From Lachnospiraceae bacterium (GTDB lineage: Bacteria > Bacillota > Clostridia > Lachnospirales > Lachnospiraceae), in the NCBI GenBank assembly GCA_017620155.1, contig JAFZQY010000112.1, forward strand, positions 24,861 to 88,860: 64,000 bases of DNA. The letters are read 5' to 3'. Numbering within the stretch: position 1 is the stretch's first letter; every line of letters starts with the position of its first letter. Positions 8,786 to 16,154 of the stretch are shown here, one piece after another. Position numbers and translations under genes: made by a program. The notes below the pieces were generated by a model. It was given only the letters and a program-made list of their open reading frames with translations, was not told the DNA's origin and did no database searches.

Positions 8786-9061
8786 ATGAATTGGGAAGAG
8801 TATAAAAATGATGTTAAGAGTATAGATTCGGTTGCTAAAGAGGTACTAGAGGAAGCAGAAGCAAAAGCTGAAATTATTACAGCAATGATAAACAGAAGAA
8901 ATGATCTTGGATTAAGTCAAAGAGATCTTGCCGAAATGTGTGGAATCCCACAATCTTCGGTCGCCAGAATAGAATCTAATAAGACAGTGCCAAAACTTGA
9001 TACTCTGATTAAAATCTTTACAAGACTTGGGCTAAGAGTTACGGTTATGCCCCTGTCCTGA
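8786..9061 (+). CDS. HigA-like antitoxin, XRE-family HTH protein
   Basis: This protein of 91 residues has an acidic, helical N-terminus (about 1-32) and an XRE-type helix-turn-helix at about 38-75, seen as LGLSQRDLAEMCGIPQSSVARIES. It should neutralise the upstream toxin and repress the operon by binding the palindrome in the promoter. The AAGGGGAAGGG stretch at the end of the toxin gene provides the ribosome binding site, and the genes are only four bases apart. Base composition is AT-rich like the toxin gene. Confidence 0.9.
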   Translation: MNWEEYKNDVKSIDSVAKEVLEEAEAKAEIITAMINRRNDLGLSQRDLAEMCGIPQSSVARIESNKTVPKLDTLIKIFTRLGLRVTVMPLS

Positions 9062-9076
9062 ACATCAGAAAGCCTG

Positions 9077-9105
9077 TTGTCTATTCAGACCATTACCTCT
9101 ATAAT
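9077..9105 (+). promoter_or_regulatory. Sigma-A promoter upstream of the Asp/Trp-rich lipoprotein
   Basis: A -35 TTGTCT (9077-9082), 17-base spacer and -10 TATAAT (9100-9105). The predicted leader of about 120 bases contains the 11-bp repeats at 9145-9199. Confidence 0.72.
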
Positions 9106-9144
9106 TTTTTATGTGACAAAGACTTCTATTCAGGTCGTATCATA

Positions 9145-9199
9145 TCTGATTTGTATTCGATCAATATCCGATTGATATCTGATCGATACCTGATCATTT
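9145..9199 (+). repeat. Five degenerate 11-bp tandem repeats
   Basis: Five back-to-back 11-mers are seen: TCTGATTTGTA, TTCGATCAATA, TCCGATTGATA, TCTGATCGATA and CCTGATCATTT. The core is GAT followed by an AT-rich half. They lie between a good promoter and the lipoprotein start at 9234. The period is close to one helical turn, so a protein could bind the copies on one face of the DNA. Function is unknown. Confidence 0.75.
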
Positions 9200-9233
9200 C
9201 ATAGATTTTTATTGCAGGAAGGGAGACGTACGA

Positions 9234-10358
9234 ATGAAACACAGAAGAACCAGGATACTGGTGAGCGTACTGACTGCGATCATGACGGTCGTGGCGCTCA
9301 CAGGCTGCGGGAGCAAAGCACCCGACGGCTACTATGTCTTAAGCGAGTTCCAAAAGGGCAGCGAGACCGTAAAGGCGGAAGATCTGTCGAAATACGGTCT
9401 GGACGGAACGTATGTGGTCATGAATGACGGCAGCGGATTCATGGTCATCATGGATACCCCTACCGATCTGACATTTGATAAGGATGCAGGAGTTCTGAAG
9501 ACTTCATCCGGTGATATCCAGGTATCCGCGAGCGGCAAGAATCTGACACTGGCCGATGCCACGATCAAGATGATATTCACTAAGAGCAGCGATTCAGCTC
9601 CTTCCAAACCGCCGTATCCGACGATCAAGGTTCCGGAGGCACCCGGATCTGACGATTATGATGATACATACGGCGAATACCCTGAAGAATTTGATCTGTA
9701 CAGCTTCGGACCTTACTCTCAACTGAAGGATCTGTATCCCGATGTGGATTGGGATAATTTCGACTGGTACAGCTACGACTGGCTGAAAGATCCCTATGAT
9801 CTGCAGAGTTTCTTCGAGAATGAAGATTACTGGGATGATGATTACACCTATACCGGCTCTTCCGATGACAGCATGATTGAATACTGGAACGATGACTGGT
9901 ACGGATGGTGGGAATTATCCGCATGGGATTCCAAGTGGGATCGTCTTGAAGATTACAAGTACTCAATTATGGCCAAGTCATATCTTGATTCCGACGGTGA
10001 AGGATGGTTCTATCTGTGGGATAATGACGGCGAGTTTGCCGATGTTGTCTGCTCAAACAACGGATCCGGCCTGACGGATGTCGGTACCATGGTATCGGAA
10101 AGCGGTACTTTCTACGAGGGCGAAATAGAACACGCCGACTGGTCAATAGACCCCGGAACCTGCAATCATGATGATTCCATAGAAATCTACGGATACTACT
10201 ATGAGGATGATGAACTGCAGTTTTCGTACACATTCCATTTGGCAAAATGGGGCTGCCTCTGGGAAGACTATGAAGAGGAAGAACTCCCCAACGACTGGGA
10301 TTGGTATGTAGATCTGGTCAAGGCAGGAAAACCCATGCCTGAATGGATGCCCGATTGA
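9234..10358 (+). CDS. Asp/Trp/Tyr-rich lipoprotein of unknown function
   Basis: The product has 374 residues and a lipoprotein signal ending LTGC with Cys25. Residues 27-125 resemble small repeated-strand lipoprotein domains (DGYYVLSEFQKGSE, DGTYVVMNDGSGF, ATIKMIF). From about residue 138 onward the protein is extremely rich in aspartate, tyrosine and tryptophan (WDNFDWYSYDWLKDP, YWNDDWYGWWELS). The start is supported by GGAAGGGAG. I do not recognise the C-terminal family. The composition could suit carbohydrate or cation binding at the surface, but this is a guess. The next genes are also envelope proteins. Confidence 0.8.
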   Translation: MKHRRTRILVSVLTAIMTVVALTGCGSKAPDGYYVLSEFQKGSETVKAEDLSKYGLDGTYVVMNDGSGFMVIMDTPTDLTFDKDAGVLKTSSGDIQVSASGKNLTLADATIKMIFTKSSDSAPSKPPYPTIKVPEAPGSDDYDDTYGEYPEEFDLYSFGPYSQLKDLYPDVDWDNFDWYSYDWLKDPYDLQSFFENEDYWDDDYTYTGSSDDSMIEYWNDDWYGWWELSAWDSKWDRLEDYKYSIMAKSYLDSDGEGWFYLWDNDGEFADVVCSNNGSGLTDVGTMVSESGTFYEGEIEHADWSIDPGTCNHDDSIEIYGYYYEDDELQFSYTFHLAKWGCLWEDYEEEELPNDWDWYVDLVKAGKPMPEWMPD

Positions 10359-10386
10359 TCATTCTTAGAGAAAGTGAGGTTAAGAT

Positions 10387-11883
10387 ATGCCTTTTTGTAG
10401 TAATTGCGGAAATCAAGTGCCTGACGGAACCAAGTTCTGCCCGTCCTGCGGCACACCTATCATAGCAAAAGAGCCTGAGCCCGCAACTGTCCCCGAACCT
10501 GAAGTGACGGCTGCAGTCGAGCCCGAAACCATAGCAGCGCCGGAACCCGAGCTTGTTGAGGTTCCCGAACCCGTGGCTGAACCTGAGCCTACGCCGGAAC
10601 CCGAACCGGTTCCCGCACCTGCTCCTGCGGAAAATCGCATTCCCGAGATCGATTTGAGCCAGGAATTCGACATGGAAAGCGGAGAGGAACCCGAGCCTAT
10701 AGTAGGAACATATAAGATTCCGGGCATCAGCGCGCCCTGGCCTCAGGCCCCCGCGCCTCAGCCGATGCAGCAGGCACCGCAGCCTGCCCCCGCGCCTCAG
10801 CGTGCACCGCAGCCTGTTCCCGCACCCCAGCCGGTACCACAGACTCAACCCGTACCGACCCCGGCGCCTCAACCCGTACCGCAGCCTGTCCCCGCGCCGG
10901 CTCAGCCCTACTCACAGCCCACACCCGGCCCTGCCCCCGCACCTCAGCCGATGCAGCAGCCTCCGGTACAGAATGCGGCTCCAACGCCTCAACCGGCACC
11001 TCAGCCGTACTCTCAACCGTATGGCCAGCCCGGCGGCCCTTACCCGCAGCAACCTCAGCAGCCCGGTGGCCCGTATATGCAGCCTCCCAAGCAGAAGAGC
11101 AAGGCTCTGCCTATCATTCTCGCAATCGTAGGCGGCGTGCTCCTCATAGCGATCATCGGGTTCGTTGCGGCCAAAGTGATCGGAGGCAGAGACACCGGAA
11201 TGCAGAACCCGGTCGGCAATACTCTGACTACTCTTATAGATGAAGCAGCATATAACAGACAGTACCTCGATGATTCTGCACCTGCCGCAACTACAGGTAA
11301 GACCGGAGCCGGATCGGAAGATGCTGAATCCGGCAAGACAGGCGATTCCGATAAGACCGGCGATTCAGGTAAGGGCGGATCCGAAGCTTCAACGGGCGCC
11401 GCATCAGCAGACAGCATAGATCCCGATGCCCTTGCAGCCCAGTATGACGGCGGCCTTGAGCAGACGGTAGACAATAAGTATGTCACCATAGATATCTCCG
11501 ATAGAGGATGGTGGGGATCAGACTTGGACTTCGGCGATAACGGCGGTATCTGGTATGAGAGCGGTAACATTGACTGCCAGCTCAGCGTAAAGGTATTCCC
11601 CGGATCTAATGACAGCGCCGATGATATCAGGAAGAAGATCGAAGAAGGCAAGGAAACATCAAACGGCACAGATGCTGTTCCCATGACTATAGGCGGCGTT
11701 AAGTTTGAAGGCTGGGATGGCACAACATCCAGATTAAGTCAGGAGAATATCCGTCAGATCTGCTATGTGGGAGTCATAGACGGAAGCCGTGTGGAAGTGC
11801 TCGTAGAAGACGGCACCGCTGATTCCGAAGGCGTAAAAAGACCTGAAGTATGGTGGATGGTTCAGAGCATTAAAGTAAAATAA
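10387..11883 (+). CDS. Zinc-ribbon, proline-rich, single-pass membrane protein
   Basis: The product has 498 residues in four parts. An N-terminal zinc ribbon has Cys4, Cys7, Cys18 and Cys21 (CSNCG and CPSCG). A proline/glutamate and then proline/glutamine-rich linker spans about residues 27-235. One membrane helix lies at about 240-262 (ALPIILAIVGGVLLIAIIG). The outer part has a Gly/Ser/Lys spacer and a C-terminal domain of about 130 residues from YVTIDISDRGWWG. Similar zinc-ribbon proteins with a linker and one helix are common in Clostridia and are mostly uncharacterised. It follows the Asp/Trp-rich lipoprotein by 28 bases and precedes an AIM24-like protein. No enzyme motif was seen. Confidence 0.85.
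   Translation: MPFCSNCGNQVPDGTKFCPSCGTPIIAKEPEPATVPEPEVTAAVEPETIAAPEPELVEVPEPVAEPEPTPEPEPVPAPAPAENRIPEIDLSQEFDMESGEEPEPIVGTYKIPGISAPWPQAPAPQPMQQAPQPAPAPQRAPQPVPAPQPVPQTQPVPTPAPQPVPQPVPAPAQPYSQPTPGPAPAPQPMQQPPVQNAAPTPQPAPQPYSQPYGQPGGPYPQQPQQPGGPYMQPPKQKSKALPIILAIVGGVLLIAIIGFVAAKVIGGRDTGMQNPVGNTLTTLIDEAAYNRQYLDDSAPAATTGKTGAGSEDAESGKTGDSDKTGDSGKGGSEASTGAASADSIDPDALAAQYDGGLEQTVDNKYVTIDISDRGWWGSDLDFGDNGGIWYESGNIDCQLSVKVFPGSNDSADDIRKKIEEGKETSNGTDAVPMTIGGVKFEGWDGTTSRLSQENIRQICYVGVIDGSRVEVLVEDGTADSEGVKRPEVWWMVQSIKVK
10471..11088 (+). repeat. Low-complexity Pro/Glu/Gln/Ala coding repeat
   Basis: This stretch codes for proline-rich linker units such as PEPEP, PAPQPVPQ and QPYSQP, built from CCTCAG and CCCGAA-type codon pairs. 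The units are irregular and in frame, as expected for a flexible spacer rather than a mobile repeat. Confidence 0.75.
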
Positions 11884-11933
11884 ATCGGGATATCACCCGA
11901 AAACATAACACATGTGATTAAGGAGGAATAATT

Positions 11934-12611
11934 ATGCAATATTCAATCGAAGGCGGAAGCTTACCTGCACTCATCATCTCACTTGATCCCGGTGAAAAAC
12001 TCATCAGTGAAGTGGGCGGAAGAACCTGGAGCAGAGGCGATGTGATCACTGAGACCACATCCAACGGCGGTGCCGGCAAGGCACTCGGACGCATGCTCAC
12101 CGGAGAGAGCCTCTTCATGAGCACATACACCGCTCAGGGCCCCAGCGAAGTTGCATTCACATCGTCTTTCCCCGGAAGGATCATCCCCAGAGAACTTGGC
12201 CCCGGACAGAGCGTCATCGCTCAGAAATCAGCTTTCCTTTGCGCATCATACGGCGTAGATCTCTCTGTTCATATGAATAAAAAAGTCGGAACCGGCTTGG
12301 TCGGCGGCGAGGGTTTCCTCATGCAGAAGATTACAGGCCCCGGTCTTGCTTTTTTTGAAATCGACGGATATTGCAAGGAATATGACCTTCAGCCCGGAGA
12401 GCGTATCGTATGCGATACGGGCGTAGTTGCATTGATGGATGAAACCGTGACCATGGAAGTTCAGACAGTCAAAGGCTTAAAGAACAAGCTTCTCGGCGGA
12501 GAGGGCCTCTTTGATACAGTGCTTATCGGCCCCGGAAAGGTATATTTACAGACCATGACCATATCAAAACTTGCCGGTCTTCTGATACCTTTCCTTCCTC
12601 TCAATAAATAA
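11934..12611 (+). CDS. AIM24 / TIGR00266-family protein
   Basis: This protein of 225 residues belongs to the AIM24-like family of beta-rich proteins. Typical stretches are MQYSIEGGSLPALIISLDPGE at the N-terminus, FLMQKITGPGLAFFE, the LQPGERIVCDTG segment and the end region GEGLFDTVLIGPGKVYLQT. Bacterial members are cytoplasmic or membrane-associated and poorly characterised; the yeast namesake is a mitochondrial inner-membrane protein. A strong AGGAGG precedes the ATG. Neighbours are a zinc-ribbon membrane protein and a lipoprotein, which hints at an envelope role (inference). Confidence 0.88.
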   Translation: MQYSIEGGSLPALIISLDPGEKLISEVGGRTWSRGDVITETTSNGGAGKALGRMLTGESLFMSTYTAQGPSEVAFTSSFPGRIIPRELGPGQSVIAQKSAFLCASYGVDLSVHMNKKVGTGLVGGEGFLMQKITGPGLAFFEIDGYCKEYDLQPGERIVCDTGVVALMDETVTMEVQTVKGLKNKLLGGEGLFDTVLIGPGKVYLQTMTISKLAGLLIPFLPLNK

Positions 12612-12634
12612 TTTAAGGAAAATCCGGTTTTACT

Positions 12635-13210
12635 ATGTTACTTGATAAGAAAAAAATACCGGTGATCAACTCTGTCTGCGCTGCGCTGATCCTTGCATGC
12701 CTAACCGGCTGCGGGGGATCGGGCAGCGCAGATAGCGGAATTTTGCTCATTGATGAGATGGCGCAGATCGATTTCGACATCGACTATCCCGTCGGGCAGA
12801 TCACCAAAGAAGTCACGGTCACGCAGGATTTCATAAGCAATGCGGACGTGCTGAAGCAGGTTTGGCTCTACGGAGCAACCTATATGCGCGAGAATACCGC
12901 TACGATCAAAGTCAGGTTGTATCATGGAGGCTCTCTTGACGAAGCGGATACGGAGATGCTCGCGGAATGGACGATCGATTCTTCGACCATGCAGGATAAT
13001 TCCATCATCAAGCTGGATGTTCCCGAGTCGGAGAAAAATGCGGCTCTTACCGGTGAGCATTGTCTTATAGAGATATCGTCTCCGGACGGTGAGCCGGACT
13101 TAAGTCCTACATTCTGGATGACCGAGGAGGATGTGTATCCTGACGGGCATCTGGGTATCAGCGGATATGAGCAGTATAACGATCTGTGGTTTCAGGTGGT
13201 GGGAGAATGA
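12635..13210 (+). CDS. Lipoprotein of unknown function
   Basis: The product has 191 residues with a lipoprotein signal ending LTGC at Cys26. The mature domain is predicted to be beta-rich, with alternating strands such as ATIKVRLYHGGSLD and EHCLIEISSPDGEPD, like a small jelly-roll. I do not recognise the family. The stop overlaps the next gene by four bases (ATGA at 13207-13210), which ties it to the CPBP protease gene. Confidence 0.78.
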   Translation: MLLDKKKIPVINSVCAALILACLTGCGGSGSADSGILLIDEMAQIDFDIDYPVGQITKEVTVTQDFISNADVLKQVWLYGATYMRENTATIKVRLYHGGSLDEADTEMLAEWTIDSSTMQDNSIIKLDVPESEKNAALTGEHCLIEISSPDGEPDLSPTFWMTEEDVYPDGHLGISGYEQYNDLWFQVVGE

Positions 13211-14184
13211 ATAACAGAAAAGCCGGATGGCTGGCGCTGTCGGTAATTGCGTTCCATATAGTGGCTGTAGTCGTTCTTAAGATGATCATCAAGAACATGG
13301 ACGACCTTCCGATATCACTCAGTCTGCTGTTTGGGGAACTGATCATAGCGATACCGGCTGTTATTTTTCTGATAACAGCTTGTCTTGGCAGTGGCGAATC
13401 TCCGGCAAAAGTACTGGGCTTTCATAAGATCAAAGTGACTACGGCATTTCTTATGATAGCGCTCGGATTATCGATCATACCGCTTGCGACATTCCTTAAT
13501 CTTTTTTCGATGCTTTTTACGAAGAGTGTGGTGACCGAGTCAGCGGCGGAAGTCCTTTCCTATCCCATGTATCTGGTTATCTTATGTGGCGGCATTATAG
13601 GACCGCTGGTAGAGGAGAGTGCATGCCGCGGGCTCATTTTTTCCGGCATGAAAAAGGAAATGTCGGCGATCTTTGCGATAATCCTCAGCGCTTTTGTATT
13701 CGGACTGTTCCATATGAACCTGAATCAGTTCCTGTATGCGTTTGCGATCGGAATCTTCCTGGCACTGGCAGTGGAAGCGACCGGATCTGTCTGGGCTTCG
13801 TTCATCGTCCATATGACTATCAATACTCAGCAGTCGCTCAAGATGATGCTGGTCAACAAACTGCTTCCTGATATATATTCAAGTTCTCTTGCGAGCGAAA
13901 TAACTAACCAGCAGCTACTCATATCCGCAGGTGTTTACTTGGTGCTCGGAGGTGTGTTTACATGTGTGGGTATCGGGATTCTTGTACTGGCAGCGAACTT
14001 AGAGGGCAGGCTCGGCGCGCTTAAGACGCTAACTGCGGATCCGAACGCGATAAAGATATCCGACGGCACTGAAACTTCGGATAAAGCCAGCTTCAAAGAT
14101 ACCTTAACGCTTCCATATATAGCAGCAACGATCCTTGCGATCGCATTCATCATAGTATATGAGATCATGACGAGGTCAGCATGA
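13207..14184 (+). CDS. CPBP-family intramembrane glutamic endopeptidase
   Basis: This membrane protein of 325 residues has about eight helices. The CPBP (Abi/CAAX-like) motifs are present: Glu136-Glu137 with Arg141 (EESACRG), then FGLFHMNLNQF with the catalytic histidine, and a third motif at SFIVHMTINTQ. Bacterial members act as membrane proteases, as bacteriocin-immunity proteins or in protein processing; the substrate here is unknown. The ATG at 13207 overlaps the lipoprotein stop and is preferred to a GTG at 13186. Its stop overlaps the aminotransferase start. Confidence 0.88.
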   Translation: MNNRKAGWLALSVIAFHIVAVVVLKMIIKNMDDLPISLSLLFGELIIAIPAVIFLITACLGSGESPAKVLGFHKIKVTTAFLMIALGLSIIPLATFLNLFSMLFTKSVVTESAAEVLSYPMYLVILCGGIIGPLVEESACRGLIFSGMKKEMSAIFAIILSAFVFGLFHMNLNQFLYAFAIGIFLALAVEATGSVWASFIVHMTINTQQSLKMMLVNKLLPDIYSSSLASEITNQQLLISAGVYLVLGGVFTCVGIGILVLAANLEGRLGALKTLTADPNAIKISDGTETSDKASFKDTLTLPYIAATILAIAFIIVYEIMTRSA

Positions 14185-15350
14185 AGAATCTTTCAGAAAA
14201 AACCGCACACTTCACGGATTCCGTTATCAGACGGATGACGCGTGTATCCAATAAATATAATGCGATAAACCTTTCGCAGGGCTTCCCTGATTTTGATCCG
14301 CCCGAAGAGATCACCAGGCGGCTCTGCGAGATCGCATCCGTAGGGCCTCACCAGTATGCACTGACCTGGGGTGCAAAAAACTTCCGCGATGCGCTTGCTG
14401 CTAAGCACGAGCATTTTTCCGGGATGAAGGTAGACCCCGAGAGCGAGATAGTAGTGACCTGCGGAAGCACGGAAGCCATGATGGCATCCATGATGAGCGT
14501 GTGCGATCCCGGCGATAAGGTCGTGGTCTTTTCTCCTTTTTATGAGAATTACGGTGCCGATGCGATACTAAGCGGCGCCGAGCCTATATATGTTCCCCTA
14601 AACCCACCTGACTTTTCGTTTGATGCCGATGTCCTGGAAAAAGCAATAGCCACGACCGGAGTCAAGGCGCTTATCCTTTGCAATCCTTCAAATCCCTGCG
14701 GCAAGGTCTTTACCCGCGAGGAGATGGGGCTGATCGCGGAACTTGCATGCAGGTATGACATCTATGTGATCACGGATGAGGTTTACGAGCATATCATCTA
14801 TGATCCTTTTGAACATGTATACATGGCTACGCTCCCCGGAATGAGAGAGCGGACCCTTACATGCAACTCTCTGTCCAAGACCTATTCAATCACCGGCTGG
14901 CGTCTGGGATATGTGATCGCATCACCTGAAGTTATCGACCGCGTGAAAAAGGTTCATGACTTCCTGACGGTCGGTGCGGCAGCGCCTCTTATGGAGGCAG
15001 CAACCGTGGGACTGCAGTTCCCTGACGAATACTACGTGGAACTGAAGGCACATTATACTCATATGAAGAAACTCTTCACCGACGGACTTCGTTCTGCAGG
15101 ACTTAAGTTCACGGATCCGCAGGGTGCATACTATGTACTCGTGGACATAAGCGAGTTCGGCTATGACGATGACGAGCGTTTCTGCATCGATCTTGCAAAA
15201 GAAGTGGGAGTCGGAGCCGTACCCGGATCCAGCTTCTTCAGGGAAGATGTGAACCATCTTATCAGATTCCATTTCGCCAAACAGGACGAAACACTTCTTG
15301 CGGCCATCGACCGCCTTCACGACATCCGAAAACTACGCAATGTGCAGTAA
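14181..15350 (+). CDS. Class I/II pyridoxal-phosphate aminotransferase
   Basis: This enzyme of 389 residues is of the aspartate/aromatic aminotransferase fold. The PLP lysine lies in SLSKTYSITGWRLGY; NPSNPCGKVF and ITDEVYEHIIYD are the usual cofactor-binding motifs, and RFHFAK near the end carries the substrate-carboxylate arginine. The N-terminal NLSQGFPDFDPP is typical of the PatA/aspartate aminotransferase group. Substrate preference cannot be set from sequence. The start codon overlaps the CPBP stop (ATGA at 14181-14184). Confidence 0.9.
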   Translation: MKNLSEKTAHFTDSVIRRMTRVSNKYNAINLSQGFPDFDPPEEITRRLCEIASVGPHQYALTWGAKNFRDALAAKHEHFSGMKVDPESEIVVTCGSTEAMMASMMSVCDPGDKVVVFSPFYENYGADAILSGAEPIYVPLNPPDFSFDADVLEKAIATTGVKALILCNPSNPCGKVFTREEMGLIAELACRYDIYVITDEVYEHIIYDPFEHVYMATLPGMRERTLTCNSLSKTYSITGWRLGYVIASPEVIDRVKKVHDFLTVGAAAPLMEAATVGLQFPDEYYVELKAHYTHMKKLFTDGLRSAGLKFTDPQGAYYVLVDISEFGYDDDERFCIDLAKEVGVGAVPGSSFFREDVNHLIRFHFAKQDETLLAAIDRLHDIRKLRNVQ

Positions 15351-15361
15351 AGTCATTTGGA

Positions 15362-15390
15362 TTGTTAATCACCATTCATTTTGATAAAAT
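15362..15390 (+). promoter_or_regulatory. Sigma-A promoter of the signalling operon
   Basis: A -35 TTGTTA (15362-15367), 17-base spacer and -10 TAAAAT (15385-15390) lie 36 bases before the LytTR gene. Confidence 0.75.
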
Positions 15391-15425
15391 GTAATTTAGG
15401 GGTTTTGTCGGCATGAGGTGGAAAC

Positions 15426-16154
15426 ATGCACATTGCGATCTGTGACGATTCCAAGATTGATGCCAAAAGAATAGAATGGGCCCTGATGGACATTAGCGAT
15501 GATCTGGATTTTTCCTATTATCCGTCCGGAAAAGACCTGCTGGAGGCAATAGACGAGGGGGCACACATAGATGTGGTCTACCTTGATGTTTACATGCCCG
15601 GAGAATACGGCCTTGACATCGCCGAACAGCTCAAGGACATTTCACCGGATACCAATATCATCTTTTCCACTTCGAGCAAGGAACATGCGCTGGATGCATT
15701 CAAGGTTCATGCGATTGACTATCTCGTCAAGCCCGTTAAGGAGATCGAGATCGTCAGATCTTTTGCCAAGGTCAAGATGGCACCCGACTATCACAGGGGC
15801 GGAGCGATCGTTCTGGTCAGGACATCGGGCGAGATACTGGCATATAATCCCAGGAATGTTTTAAGGATAGAGAGCGATAAGCACTATACACATATCATTT
15901 CGACTAATGGCAATACCGATATCGTTCACATGAATTTCTCTGATGTCGTCGCCAAATTCAGGGAAGGCTTTCTGGTGATCAAGCGCGGCATATGCGTGCG
16001 CATGGACCAGATAGTCCGCATCAGCGGTGACGAGGTTTTTATGACAGATTCGACCAGTTACAGGCTCAGCCGTGCCAATAAGGCTGAACTTATCAGACGG
16101 TATGTCGATTACATAGAAGGCGATTCCGAAGATCGGAATAAAGGAGATAACTGA
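15426..16154 (+). CDS. LytTR-family response regulator
   Basis: This protein of 242 residues has an N-terminal receiver domain (acidic pocket CDD, phospho-acceptor Asp54 in YLDVYMPG, and Lys in YLVKPV) and a C-terminal LytTR DNA-binding domain from about residue 135 (NVLRIESDKHYTHI, FLVIKRGICVRMDQI). AgrA-type regulators usually pair with an AgrC/HPK10 kinase, but here the partners in the operon are two hybrid kinases. It is the first of four tightly linked genes; the stop shares one base with the next start (TGATG at 16152-16156). Confidence 0.93.
   Translation: MHIAICDDSKIDAKRIEWALMDISDDLDFSYYPSGKDLLEAIDEGAHIDVVYLDVYMPGEYGLDIAEQLKDISPDTNIIFSTSSKEHALDAFKVHAIDYLVKPVKEIEIVRSFAKVKMAPDYHRGGAIVLVRTSGEILAYNPRNVLRIESDKHYTHIISTNGNTDIVHMNFSDVVAKFREGFLVIKRGICVRMDQIVRISGDEVFMTDSTSYRLSRANKAELIRRYVDYIEGDSEDRNKGDN

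Noticed and set aside
9145-9199. 11-bp array considered as CRISPR or an integration site
   Set aside because: Units are too short, directly contiguous and degenerate, with no integrase nearby.
10471-11088. Repeats considered as a CRISPR array
   Set aside because: The units are irregular, in frame and code for a proline-rich linker. There are no spacers or cas genes.
11055-11723. Minus-strand open frame of 222 codons
   Set aside because: It is antisense to the zinc-ribbon protein; its Ser/Pro-rich composition mirrors the plus-strand codons.
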